In this document: positions 1 to 7,961 of the stretch, in pieces | Numbering within the stretch: position 1 is the first letter of the stretch | Layout of the letters: each line of letters starts with the position of its first letter | Assembly: GCA_022385755.1 (NCBI GenBank) | Contig: MU278380.1 | Location: forward strand, 130,035 to 140,989 | Source of the DNA: Trametopsis cervina | Taxonomy: Eukaryota; Basidiomycota; Agaricomycetes; Polyporales; Irpicaceae | Direction of reading: 5' to 3' | Length of the DNA stretch: 10,955 nucleotides | Notes under the pieces: model-generated | Seen by the model: the letters and a program-made list of their open reading frames with translations, nothing else | Told to the model about the DNA's origin: nothing | The model's database searches: none | Position numbers and translations under genes: made by a program

Positions 1-401
1 GCGGCAATGGTCGTGGATGGACGATCACGTGGGAAGCGATGGAGAAGAGCGAGTGCCGTGCGAGTGCTCGCAGCCGATGTGGGTGAACCACAAGCATGCA
101 ACACCCAAAATCTCGTTTGATCGACAAAGTCGACGCCACCGCGTGCGGCACCTCTCACCGCCAATTGCCTGCATTTCGCCCTGCCCCGGCTCTCTCGTCT
201 CTGCTTCTTTGCACGCCTGCTGGCGCGTCTCGCGTTCGTTTTTCCCCCGCACTGATTTCCCTCGCGCACTCGTTTTGCGCTCTGTTGTCGCCAGTCCCTC
301 GCGCTCTGACTCCCTCGAGCCCTTGCGCTCTGCCACGGTCACCCGCGCCCTCTCGGCTTTCGTTCCCGCGCTGTAACTCGTACATGGCTCGTTAATGGGA
401 A
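1..401. other. Left flank without a supported gene; pyrimidine-rich tract
   Basis: No gene is supported here. Bases 170-360 are strongly C+T rich on the + strand, with repeated ccctcg/ctctg words. This opens frames in several phases on both strands, none with domain-like composition. CT-rich stretches upstream of a start site are common in fungal promoters, so this may be upstream control sequence for the + strand transcript proposed below. That role is inference. Confidence 0.4.
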
Positions 402-403
402 TG

Positions 404-410
404 TATATAT
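404..410 (+). promoter_or_regulatory. TATA-like element
   Basis: The word tatatat is an isolated AT-rich island in an otherwise GC-rich flank. It lies about 50 bp before a good orphan splice donor (aag|gtacgt, donor at 461) and downstream of a CT-rich tract. This arrangement would fit a core promoter reading rightwards into the array. The evidence is positional only, and such a short word can occur by chance. Confidence 0.22.
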
Positions 411-460
411 TGTGTCTGGGATCTGTCGCGTGCGCGTCGTGGATTTGTGTCTACTACAAG

Positions 461-466
461 GTACGT
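461..466 (+). other. Orphan splice donor (gtacgt)
   Basis: The sequence aag|gtacgt matches the fungal donor consensus very well. Branch-like ctgat follows at 486-490. No convincing acceptor is near: candidates are the gag ending at 573 or the cag ending near 634, both inside the minisatellite. The first intron of a + strand transcript may start here, but its end cannot be fixed. Confidence 0.25.
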
Positions 467-519
467 GCCCCCGCCTTTCTCACCTGCTGATTTTGTCGAC
501 TACCTCCCTTCAACATCAC

Positions 520-706
520 CCTGCCCTCGTCGACTCATCCCTCAACATCGCCCTCTCGAACCTCTACTTTGAGTACACGACGCAACACGCCCCCTCAACC
601 TCAACCTCAAATACACGACGCCGTCATACCCTCAGCCTACCTCGAATACACGCCCTCAACCTCAACACCGAATACACGACGCGGTCATACCCTCAACCTC
701 GAACAT
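520..706. repeat. Degenerate minisatellite (tacacgacgc / ccctcaac words)
   Basis: Copies of a tacacgac word begin at about 574, 612, 647 and 673. They are separated by variants of gtcataccctcaacctcgaa, giving an irregular period of about 26-38 bp. The period is not constant, so overlapping frames here are not evidence of coding. It directly abuts the first 200-bp module at 701. Confidence 0.6.
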
Positions 707-714
707 TGCGGAGG

Positions 715-788
715 GTATGTTGGATGCGATCGCGCGTTCAACGCTTATCGTGAACCGCGCCCGATCGAATACTAATGTTATATACTAG
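715..788 (+). other. Candidate spliceosomal intron 1 (74 bp)
   Basis: Donor gtatgt at 715-720, perfect branch word tactaat at 770-776, acceptor tag at 786-788. The branch-to-acceptor spacing of about 13 nt is typical of fungal introns. It sits in the first 200-bp module. Splicing itself is not shown by the sequence. Confidence 0.6.
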
Positions 789-804
789 GTGCTGTAACTA
801 CCCT

Positions 805-852
805 ACTCCCTCTCCCTCGCCCTCTCCCTCGCCCTCTCCCTCGCCCTCGCTC
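805..852. repeat. 12-bp minisatellite (tccctcgccctc)
   Basis: About three and a half near-perfect copies of a 12-bp pyrimidine word lie just after the first candidate intron. It is absent at the matching place in the later modules, so it is a local expansion. All C+T on one strand. Confidence 0.85.
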
Positions 853-952
853 GTCGACACAAACGTCACGCGCAGTGTTCTAGCGCGGTCTCAAACCGTC
901 GCGAACATTGCAGATTGAACGCTGCATCGCGCACCGCGCTCGACGCTTCACG

Positions 953-1017
953 GTGAGTCCCCCGACGCAATCAAAATACATTTTATTCGGCTATACTGAC
1001 GTTCTACTACTCTATAG
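953..1017 (+). other. Candidate spliceosomal intron 2 (65 bp)
   Basis: Donor gtgagt at 953-958, branch word tactgac at 994-1000, acceptor tag at 1015-1017. The interior is AT-rich against GC-rich flanks, as expected of an intron. It is paralogous to the segment at 1170-1233. Confidence 0.65.
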
Positions 1018-1169
1018 ATGTAGTGCGCACACGACAACATCGACCCGCCGCGCAAACTGACACATCCCCCGCGCCCAATCTCACAGACCCGACACAAACA
1101 GCGCAGGACACTGCGCATTGAATGCTGAATAGCATACCGCGCTCGACATACCGCGCTCAACTCTTCACG

Positions 1170-1233
1170 GTAAGTCCTCCGACGCAATCAAATATATTTT
1201 ATTCAGCTATACTGATGTTCTACTAATCTATAG
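1170..1233 (+). other. Candidate spliceosomal intron 3 (64 bp)
   Basis: Donor gtaagt at 1170-1175, branch options tactgat at 1210-1216 and tactaat at 1221-1227, acceptor tag at 1231-1233. It aligns almost end to end with 953-1017. The donor change from gtgagt to gtaagt and the branch change from tactgac to tactgat both keep the splice consensus. Confidence 0.65.
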
Positions 1234-1355
1234 ATGTCGTGCGGCATCGCCGCTATCGGGCGCACACAACAACATCGACCCGCCGCGCATGCCGACACAT
1301 CCCCCCGCGCCCAACTTCACAGCACAGACACAAACCGTGCAGGACATTGCGGAGT

Positions 1356-1378
1356 GAATGCTGGATAAGCCAGCATTC
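1356..1378 (+). repeat. Perfect 9-bp stem hairpin, 5-nt loop
   Basis: gaatgctgg and ccagcattc form a perfect inverted repeat around the loop ataag. It marks the start of unit 1. A copy with one G.T wobble lies at 4259-4281, a decayed version near 1119-1133, and unit 3 has lost it. No known RNA hairpin family is recognised. Confidence 0.85.
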
Positions 1379-1461
1379 TATCGCGCATGTCCCGCTATGC
1401 ACGCGCTGTAGCCGACACCACCGCCCACCTCATCGGCTCGGTAACCGCCCCTACATGTCAA

Positions 1462-1531
1462 GTACAACGTCTTTTTATCCCTCCTTCACCCCTACTAATC
1501 AATTAAAGTTCACGTCCCCTTGCACGCACAG
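1462..1531 (+). other. Candidate intron, class A, unit 1 (70 bp)
   Basis: The donor is weak (gtacaa) where unit 2 has gtaaga. Branch word tactaat at 1493-1499 is perfect and the acceptor cag ends at 1531. Length equals that of the unit 2 copy (70 bp). The donor may have decayed. Confidence 0.45.
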
Positions 1532-2118
1532 TAGCCCTCAAGATCAAATTCAATTCAAACTACCGACATCAATACAAGCGTGCGAATGGCGCGTCAACGG
1601 CGACGACGGCGGGCCGTGCGGAGACGACCCCGCATCACCATTCTCAACACAGCCATCACGCCGCCTTCCCCGCCTTCCCCACATCCCCGCAACAACGGCG
1701 ACGACGCCCTCCTCCGACGTCTCACGCACGGTCTGTCCTACTCACGACGACGACGACGGCGCCGACGCCGACGTGCCGCTGCCGTCCCTCGACCATCTGC
1801 GACGGCGCACACACCACGCGCGCAAACGACACACGCGTCGGTTGACACTCGACGCCGCCGACGTCTGTGAGCAAACGACGACGACGCTTAGCAAGCGGCG
1901 ACGACGACAGACGGACGGATGGACTCACGCGGGGAGGGCTGCGTCAGACGTCTGCGCGCCGTGCGGGACTGCGAGCAAGACACATGGGGCGGCGAGGATG
2001 ACGACGACAGCACGAGGAGCAGGAGCAGGAGCGGGGGAGACGACGACGACGGCGACGAGGGCGAAATGGAGAGGGGAACAGCAGAAGAAGGGAGGGAGGG
2101 AACGATGAGGAGGTGAGG
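1532..2118. other. cga/gac-rich stretch between introns A and B, unit 1
   Basis: This 587-bp stretch is rich in cga/gac triplets, with pure runs near 1743-1757 and 2038-2056. Long frames are open across it in several phases, encoding Arg-, Asp-, Thr- or Ser-rich low-complexity strings. Aligned stretches in units 2 and 3 are open in different frames and differ by indels that are not multiples of three. I see no supported gene. Confidence 0.55.
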
Positions 2119-2256
2119 GTGAGTGTCCCATCCATTCTCCTCCCCTCGCTCATCTTTATACCTCCTCGCACACCTTCCATCACCTAACTCTCACCCTCCC
2201 AAGCGAGATCCTAACGCCCCATCTCCCTCCCTCCTTCCTTCCCCCTTCTCTCGAAG
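2119..2256 (+). other. Candidate intron, class B, unit 1 (138 bp)
   Basis: Donor gtgagt at 2119-2124 (an overlapping gtgagg at 2113 is possible), branch ctaac at 2211-2215, a long pyrimidine tract, and an aag acceptor ending at 2256. Copies in units 2 (121 bp) and 3 (138 bp) have better acceptors (ttcag, ctag). Confidence 0.5.
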
Positions 2257-2288
2257 ACCCAGACCCAGACGCGCGCTCCGACCCCCGT

Positions 2289-2323
2289 CATCAATCGTCA
2301 GCCGCGTCGACATCAATCGTCAT
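2289..2323 (+). repeat. Core motif pair catcaatcgtca, unit 1
   Basis: Two copies of catcaatcgtca (2289 and 2311) lie about 22 bp apart, followed by ccggcagcacac. The same pair with the same follow-on occurs at 5215/5235 and 7929/7949. It sits about 33-36 bp after the acceptor of the class B intron in every unit. Confidence 0.85.
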
Positions 2324-2741
2324 CCGGCAGCACACACACACATGCGCGCGCGCGGTCGGTGGGTGGTATGACGACCGATTGGGTGCGGTGTATTTGGATT
2401 TGGATTGCCGGGGATGGATTACGAGACGAGACGAGGGCGGGATGGTTGGGTGCGAGGGGATGAAGGGGACATGACGGGCGAGTGGGGATTTGGGTGTGCG
2501 TGCGCACAGACGAAAGACGGACGGAGCGGAGCGCGATCTGTGTCTGTAGACCGCAGGAGGTGCACGCCGCGCCGTGCACTCAGGAAACGACGACGCACCG
2601 CGCCGCGTGAATCAGACAGAACGCATGCACGCCGACGTCGACGTCGAACGCAACTCGCTCGAGTGCTCAGGCCATCGGGATCGCAGCAACAGCAACCAGA
2701 CGACGCTCCCCTCCATCCGCCTGCCTCTCCCCTCTCCGCCT

Positions 2742-2773
2742 ACCTCACCTCACCTCACCTCACCTCACCTCAC
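2742..2773. repeat. Pentanucleotide microsatellite (acctc)n
   Basis: About six perfect tandem copies of acctc. The aligned place in unit 2 (near 5670-5690) has only scattered tcacctc words, so this is a recent local expansion in unit 1. Confidence 0.9.
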
Positions 2774-2852
2774 ACCGCAAACTCGACTCGACGGCACACA
2801 AACAGATTCACTCACGCACCCTGACGGCGTTCCGACCCCCTGCGCTCCGCCT

Positions 2853-3422
2853 CATCAATCGTCAGTCGGCAGTCGTTGCGAGGGAACGAGGCGAGGGGCG
2901 TCGCTTGCGTGGTGTGGTGTGGTGTGTAGATGCTGACAGGCGGGTTGTGTTGGCAGGGTCAGGGTCGGATTGGCGGAAGAGGGCAGCGCGGAGAAGGGCA
3001 GTGCGTCCTCGCCTGGGCAAGCCTGGGGACGGCGAGGGCGGGAAATGGTCAATTGCGGCGGCCGTCGACTTACGCGGAGAACTCGATGGAGGACGAGACG
3101 GACGGACGGACCGCGGCGTCGGTCTTTGCGCACAGTCTGCGCTGCTGCAGACGGGCAGCGCGCACTCAGGAAACGACGGCATCCCATTACGCAACGACAC
3201 AGCCGCCCCCAGCGCACCCAGCACTCGACTCGGCTCGTCGCAGCGTCACGACGGAGTCGAGAACGCTTGGGAAGTCGACATCTGACGGATCGACTCCAGC
3301 TCTCGACGCGGAGTTGAAGACCGGGGGGTTTCAAACGGTCAAACCCCAGGCCTCAAGCCTCGCTCAGTACACCGCGGGCAAGTCAAATGACAGCAATAGA
3401 CGGCGCGGAGCCGACGTCCCTC
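2853..3422. other. Monomer with core motif, branch-like site and exon-like part, unit 1
   Basis: Core motif catcaatcgtcag at 2853 is followed by a tg-rich tract, ctgac at about 2935, acceptor-like ttggcag near 2957, then ggtcgga, gagggcagcgcg and gcgcactcaggaaacgacg. The matching places in units 2, 3 and 4 are at 5766, 8464 and 9534. Only unit 3 has an unambiguous donor (gtaagt at 8480). Frames open on both strands here are low-complexity and not shared between units. Confidence 0.5.
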
Positions 3423-3474
3423 GTGAGTACTCGCCCTTATTCCAACGCGTCGGACACGGCTGAACGACTCCTAG
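3423..3474 (+). other. Candidate intron, class C, unit 1 (52 bp)
   Basis: Donor gtgagt at 3423-3428, branch ctgaac at 3460-3465, acceptor tag at 3472-3474. The flanking words gacgtc and accgcgtgc are kept in other copies (6362-6416; 8827-8880 and 9861-9955 in part). The intron interior is clearly more diverged than the splice signals. Confidence 0.6.
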
Positions 3475-3574
3475 ACCGCGTGCCGACCATCCTCATCAAT
3501 CGTCAGACTACCGTCAATCGTCAACCGCTAACCCCGTCGCTCGGCAGCGAGTTCTCAGACTCAGGCACGCAAAG

Positions 3575-3628
3575 GTGCGTGCGTATCGCGTTCATTGATC
3601 GTAGTGACGACTGACGATTTGCGCACAG
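3575..3628 (+). other. Candidate intron, class D, unit 1 (54 bp)
   Basis: Donor gtgcgt at 3575-3580, branch ctgac at 3611-3615, acceptor cag at 3626-3628. It aligns with 9011-9064 (also 54 bp) and 10063-10123. In unit 2 only the donor side survives, because a deletion removed the rest. Confidence 0.6.
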
Positions 3629-4258
3629 TTGCGCTGTTGTGGTAGATCCCCGGAGGATGACGCTTCGAGGGCAGCACGCGCCTGGGGATGCTTGTGCGCA
3701 ACGGCGGGGAACGAGTCGTTGCGGCATCCGTCGACGACTCACGCGGACTGCGTTGTCGTTTGCACGCAGCGACCCTTGGGCGAGATGGAAAGGATGGGCT
3801 GCGCCGTCGGTCCTTGCACTCGGTCTGCGCGGCAGGAAATGAGTGGCACGCACTCAGTGCAGCCAGACGGCGGCATCGCATAGTCACACACCCAAACCCC
3901 AGGCCGCCGCGGTGAATCAGGCTGCACGGATTCAGCTCGACCAGTTGACGGGACGAGACGAGTGCCCAGGGAATCAGCGGCGAGTCAACGCTTGGTGCTG
4001 TCTGCCTGACGCACCAGGGCCGCACACGCACGCTTGCCCTGACGCACCGCGTCTCGCCTGTGTCAACTCATACCGCGGACTTGGCGATTGAACGGCATGC
4101 GCACTCACACACCCTCACGGCATCCCAATCGACCACGGCACCTACCTCCACGCCTCCGCATCAATCGCCAGTCCGACATCAATCGTCAAGTCTATCGCTC
4201 GGGTATGGTCGCGTGCGATAACACGGCGCAACACAGAACGCGCAGAGGGTTGCGAATT

Positions 4259-4281
4259 GAATGCTGGATAAGCCGGCATTC
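4259..4281 (+). repeat. Hairpin, unit 2 copy
   Basis: gaatgctgg and ccggcattc pair with one G.T wobble around the loop ataag. It differs by one base from the perfect copy at 1356-1378. It is bracketed by direct cgcgca words at 4239-4244 and 4285-4290, which explain its loss in unit 3. Confidence 0.8.
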
Positions 4282-4364
4282 TATCGCGCAAGTCTCGTGG
4301 ATCCCCCGCTGTAGCCGACACTGCCACCCGCTTCATTGACTCGGAAACCGCGCTTTCACATCGG

Positions 4365-4434
4365 GTAAGACGTCTCTGTGTTTCCCTTTCAACAGTACTA
4401 ATAAAATAAGGTTCTCACCCCCTTGCGCGTGCAG
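4365..4434 (+). other. Candidate intron, class A, unit 2 (70 bp)
   Basis: Donor gtaaga at 4365-4370, perfect branch word tactaat at 4396-4402, acceptor tgcag ending at 4434. The acceptor is followed at once by gtacgc, a donor-like word. This is the best-preserved class A copy. Confidence 0.65.
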
Positions 4435-4763
4435 GTACGCTCAAGATACAATTAGATTACAATCGTAAATACACATGCGCAAACAGAACGCGCAGAAGCG
4501 ACCCAGCAGCATCACCCTCAACACGGCCGCCGTCAGGTCACCTTCCCCGCATTCCCCACATCTCCGTGCCGACGGCAATATCCTCCTCTGACGTCGCATG
4601 CACTGTCCGTCCTCGGGACGACAATGACGGCGCCGACAACGACTCGCCGACCCTCTCGACGCGCAAGCACCATCCGCGACGGCGCACCCGCCACGCGCAT
4701 CAAACGACACACGCTGCGCGCGCAGCGTATGCGTCTCAGACCACGACGGCGACGAGCAAGCGG

Positions 4764-4803
4764 CGGCGGTGGTCAGCAAACGACGGCGGTGGTCAACAAA
4801 CGA
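4764..4803. repeat. 20-bp tandem duplication
   Basis: cggcggtggtcagcaaacga is followed directly by the same word with one base changed (tcaaca for tcagca). It is found only in unit 2. Confidence 0.85.
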
Positions 4804-4960
4804 CGACGGCGGCGTGGAGCGACAGACGGGACGACTCACGCGGGGAGCAACGCGTCAGACGGACGTGTGCCGTGCGGGACCGTGGGCAAGACACGAGGCG
4901 ACGACGACGGCAGAACGAGGAGAGGGGGAGGGGGGAGACAACGACGGCGAGGAAGAGGTG

Positions 4961-5038
4961 AAGGAGGGGAGAGTGTACACGATAGCAGAGGGGGAGAAGA
5001 AGGAGGGGAGAGTGTACACGATAGCAGAGGGGGAGAAG
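4961..5038. repeat. Perfect 39-bp tandem duplication, unit 2
   Basis: The word aaggaggggagagtgtacac and what follows repeats exactly with a period of 39 bp (4961 and 5000). It is absent from the matching places in unit 1 (about 2065-2110) and unit 3 (about 7700-7755). Identity of the two copies implies a recent event. 39 is a multiple of three, so a frame passing through is kept, but no frame here is shared with other units. Confidence 0.95.
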
Positions 5039-5059
5039 AAGCGAGCCAGCGATGAGGAG

Positions 5060-5180
5060 GTGAGTACCATGTCCCTTCTCGTCCCACTCACCCCCCTCTG
5101 TATCGTCTTCCCCTTCGCCCTCACGCACCACAACCGAGATACTGACGTCCCCTCTCTCTCCCCTTTCTTCTTTTCTTCAG
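5060..5180 (+). other. Candidate intron, class B, unit 2 (121 bp)
   Basis: Donor gtgagt at 5060-5065, branch word tactgac at 5140-5146, a strong polypyrimidine tract, and acceptor ttcttcag ending at 5180. The acceptor is directly followed by gtacgc. This is the textbook-quality intron of the window and fixes the + strand as the sense strand of the array. Confidence 0.7.
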
Positions 5181-5214
5181 GTACGCGCTCCTGCCGACCT
5201 TCGCGTGCTCCCCT

Positions 5215-5247
5215 CATCAATCGTCAGACGTCGTCATCAATCGTCAT
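5215..5247 (+). repeat. Core motif pair catcaatcgtca, unit 2
   Basis: Copies at 5215 and 5235, then ccggcagcacacgcgcgc. Matches 2289/2311 and 7929/7949. About 50 bp further on, ggtatgacgaccgac and gattgccgggg are also shared with unit 1. Confidence 0.85.
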
Positions 5248-6183
5248 CCGGCAGCACACGCGCGCGCACTTAGATGCAGGTACGCGCGGTGGTATGACGA
5301 CCGACATCGACTGGGTTAGCTGGATTGCCGGGGAATGACGAGAGTGGGATACGTGATTGGGATACGCAAGGGGATGGCGGGAACGTGGCAGGCGGCGAGC
5401 AGGCGAGTGGAAGCCTGGGCGTGGAACGGACGACGCGGGCGCACGAGACACGCACAGAACGCGGTCTGCAGGCAACAGGAAGTGCGCAGCGCGCACTCAC
5501 GAGACGGCGGCGTCGCACAACGACGCCCCGCATGGATCAGACTGCACACCGACGTCGGACGCAGCTAAGCCCGTCAACGAGCCCAGTGTTCAACTCATCG
5601 ACATCGCAGCGATGAGTCGACGCTCCCTTCCATCCGCCCGACGCCTGACGCACACACGCCCGACTCTCCGCCTGCATCACCTCACCCCACAACCGCAGAC
5701 TGTACGGCATGCAAACTCACTCACTCACCCACCCTGACGGCGTTCCGATCCTCTGCGCTCCGACTCATCAATCGTCAGTCGGCAGTCGTCGCGAGGGAAC
5801 GAGGCGAAGGGCGTCGCTTGTGTGTGGTGTGGCGTGTGGTGTGGTGTGTAGAGGCTGACGGGCTGTGTTGGCAGGGTCGGATTCGCGGAGGAGGGCAGCG
5901 CGCCCTCGCTGATGCATGCCCGGGGATGGTGACGGCGCGAACAAGTGGTTGCGGCGGCCATCGACTCGCGTGGACTTGCGCAGACAGAACGAGGGAGGGC
6001 GAGACGGATGAGACGGACGGACTGTGTCGGTCGGTCGGTATGTGCTGCCGCAGACGGTACGAGGCGAGCACGACTCGTTCAGGAAACGGCGTCGCACAAC
6101 GACGCGCGAAAAATCCGACTCACAATGCGCGCCACACTCACCTCAGCCGGTGGACAGAGTGTCGGCGTTGCATGTACAGATCA

Positions 6184-6239
6184 GTGAGTCGACGTCTGAA
6201 TTGTATTCTGACGGATTCCCTCTCAACCACTTGCCTCAG
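6184..6239 (+). other. Candidate intron in unit 2 only (56 bp)
   Basis: Donor gtgagt at 6184-6189, branch word ttctgac at 6206-6212, acceptor cctcag ending at 6239. The related gtgagtcgg at 9861 in unit 4 begins a similar segment. Unit 1 has gaagtcgac in place of the donor, so it lacks one. Confidence 0.5.
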
Positions 6240-6361
6240 TTCACGACGCGGACTTGCCGGCAACAGGGTTCTCGAACGGACAAACCCCAGGCCTCAAGCC
6301 TCGCTCGCCATACCGCGGACATGTCGGACGACGGCAATCGATGGCGTGGAGCCGACGTCTT

Positions 6362-6416
6362 GTGAGTACACACCACGCTGTTCCAACGCGTCGGGACACT
6401 GCTGAATGATCCATAG
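6362..6416 (+). other. Candidate intron, class C, unit 2 (55 bp)
   Basis: Donor gtgagt at 6362-6367, branch gctgaat at 6401-6407, acceptor tag at 6414-6416. Flanks gacgtc and accgcgtgccgacc match unit 1. Confidence 0.6.
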
Positions 6417-7761
6417 ACCGCGTGCCGACCCTCCTCATCAATCGTCAGCCCGCCGTCAATCGTCAACCGCCAACCGCCAACCGCGTCGCTCGGCAGCGAG
6501 TTCTCAGACCCAGGGACGCAAGGGTGAGTGCGTATTACGTTGTCGTTTGTGCGCAAACGACCCTTTGACGAGAAGGGAAGGATAGGCCGCGTCGGTCAGT
6601 CTTTGCACGCGGTCTGTGCGGCAAGAGAAGAGTAACACGTACTCAGAGCAGCCAGACAGCAGCATCGCATAGTCAGGCAGTCAGGCAGCCGATGTGAACC
6701 AGGCTGCACGGACTCAGCTCGGTCGGTTGACGGGACGAGACGAATGCTCAAGGCACAGGCGCAGCGGTGAGCCGACGCTTAACCCCGTCTGCCTGACGCA
6801 CCACGGACACGGACGCACCTGCCCTGACGCACCGCCTCTCGCCTGTGTCAACTCACACCGCGGACTTGACGACAGCATGCGCACTCATTCGCCTACTCAC
6901 GGCATTCCTATCGACCGCGGCACCTACCTCTACGCCTCCTCATCAATTGGCAACCTGTCGTCACTTGTCAAGTCTATCACTTGGGTATGGTCGCGTGCGA
7001 TAACACGAAGCAACGCAGAACGCGCAAGTCTCGTCGATCACCCACTGCAGCCGACACTGCCACCCGCCTTATTGACTCGGAAACCGTGCCTTCACATCGG
7101 GTAAGATGTCTGTCTCTGTATTTCACCTTCAACTGTACTAATTAAATAAGATTCTCACCCCCTTGCGCGCGCCGTTACCGTCAAGATTAAACTGAATGCA
7201 AATCTTCCGATTCCGATGTAAATACAAATGCGCACAAGGCACGACAACGACGACGGGCCATGCGGAGACGACCCCGCATCATCACTCTCAACACGGCGGT
7301 GACGTCGCGTTCCCCGCATTTCCCACATCTCCGCGTCAACAGCAATACCTTCCTTTGACGTCGCATGCACGGTCTGTTCTCAGCACAACAATGACGGCGC
7401 CGAGGACGACTCGCCGTCTCTCTCGACGCGCAAGCACCATCCGCGACGGCGCACCCGCCACGCGCACAAACGACACAACGCGGCGCGCGCAGCATATGCG
7501 TCTCAGACAACGACGGCGACCAGAAAACGCCGGCAGTGGTCAGCAAACGCGGCGTGCAGCGACAGACGAAATGACTCACGCGGGGAGTGCTGTGTCAGAC
7601 AGACGTGTGCCGTGAGGGACTGCGAGCAAGACTCACGAGGTGGCGACGACGGCAGGATGAGGAGCGGGGACAGGGGAGATAACGACGACGAGGGACATAT
7701 GGGGAAGGGGAGATCATGCACGACAGCAGAACGAGGGAAGGAGGACGAGATCAGGCAGCAA

Positions 7762-7899
7762 GTGAGTGTCCTATCCATTCTCGTTCCCCCCGCCCGCCTT
7801 TGTGCATCGCCCCCTTCCTCACCCTCACATTTCCCAAGCGAGATCCTGACGTCCCCTTCCTCCTTCTCCTTCGCTCCCTCCTTCCCTCTTCCCTTCTAG
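7762..7899 (+). other. Candidate intron, class B, unit 3 (138 bp)
   Basis: Donor gtgagt at 7762-7767, branch cctgac at 7845-7850, a pyrimidine-rich stretch, and acceptor tctag ending at 7899. Same length as the unit 1 copy. Confidence 0.6.
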
Positions 7900-7928
7900 A
7901 TGCGCGTTCCGACCGCCGCGTGCCCCCT

Positions 7929-7961
7929 CATCAATCGTCAGCCGTCGTCATCAATCGTCGT
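7929..7961 (+). repeat. Core motif pair, unit 3
   Basis: catcaatcgtcag at 7929 and catcaatcgtcg at 7949, then ccggcagcgcacgcgcgcg. Same spacing as in unit 2. Confidence 0.85.

Larger units (their letters stand above)
701..1350 (+). repeat. Tandem modules of about 200-236 bp, each with an intron
   Basis: Modules start at 701 (gaacattgcgg), 903 (gaacattgcag), 1106 (ggacactgcgc) and 1342 (ggacattgcgg). The last start is also the beginning of large unit 1, and a related start opens unit 2 near 4239. The modules at 903 and 1106 share the core cgcgctc...cttcacgg, then an intron, then cgacccgccgcgc, acacatcccccgcgcccaa and gacacaaac. Each of the first three modules holds one intron-like segment (715-788, 953-1017, 1170-1233). 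This looks like an older, shorter-period expansion of the first segment of the large unit. Confidence 0.7.
1342..4238 (+). repeat. Large repeat unit 1 (about 2.9 kb)
   Basis: The order of landmarks is: hairpin (1356-1378), intron class A (1462-1531), a cga/gac-rich stretch, intron class B (2119-2256), core motifs catcaatcgtcag at 2289, 2853 and 3494 and a variant at 4159, intron class C (3423-3474) and intron class D (3575-3628). The same order recurs in unit 2 and mostly in unit 3. Similarity was judged by eye. No frame is shared between units, so I call this a repeat rather than a gene. Alternative: a multi-exon pseudogene. Confidence 0.75.
4435..5059. other. cga/gac-rich stretch between introns A and B, unit 2
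   Basis: 625 bp against 587 bp in unit 1, a difference of 38, which is not a multiple of three. Low-complexity frames are open in three phases. It holds a 20-bp and a 39-bp tandem duplication. No supported protein. Confidence 0.5.
4239..7020 (+). repeat. Large repeat unit 2 (about 2.8 kb)
   Basis: Same landmark order as unit 1: hairpin 4259-4281, class A intron 4365-4434, class B intron 5060-5180, core motifs at 5215, 5766 and 6436, class C intron 6362-6416. Differences from unit 1 are two local duplications (4764-4803, 4961-5038), a 162-bp deletion at about 6536-6541, and a further candidate intron at 6184-6239. Confidence 0.75.

Noticed and set aside
25..342. - strand 105-residue frame in the left flank
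   Set aside because: Most of it is the Arg/Glu-rich reading of the CT-rich tract. The part near the left edge looks slightly more protein-like but is too short to support a gene.
805..852. Telomere-like repeat
   Set aside because: The 12-bp C+T word does not match the ccctaa-type telomere repeat of fungi.
1239..2108. 289-residue + strand open frame across the start of unit 1
   Set aside because: It is Arg/Thr/Pro/His-rich low-complexity sequence and runs through the class A intron signals and a cga triplet tract. The aligned stretch of unit 2 is open in other frames. I see no domain.
2855..3334. 159-residue - strand open frame
   Set aside because: It is a GC-rich shadow frame, Arg/Pro/Ser-rich. 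The matching part of unit 2 breaks into shorter frames. The stronger splice signals lie on the other strand.
3561..4031. 156-residue - strand open frame
   Set aside because: It covers the class D intron and its neighbours, has no domain-like pattern, and unit 2 has a 162-bp deletion inside the aligned region.
6236..6556. - strand frame with LTIDGGLTIDEE
   Set aside because: The LTID words come from the repeated core motif read backwards. In unit 1 the same frame is stopped soon after, and in units 3 and 4 it is broken.
7101..7180. Class A intron in unit 3
   Set aside because: The donor gtaaga and branch tactaat are present, but the acceptor place reads gccg. No clear substitute acceptor is near, so it was not listed as an intron.
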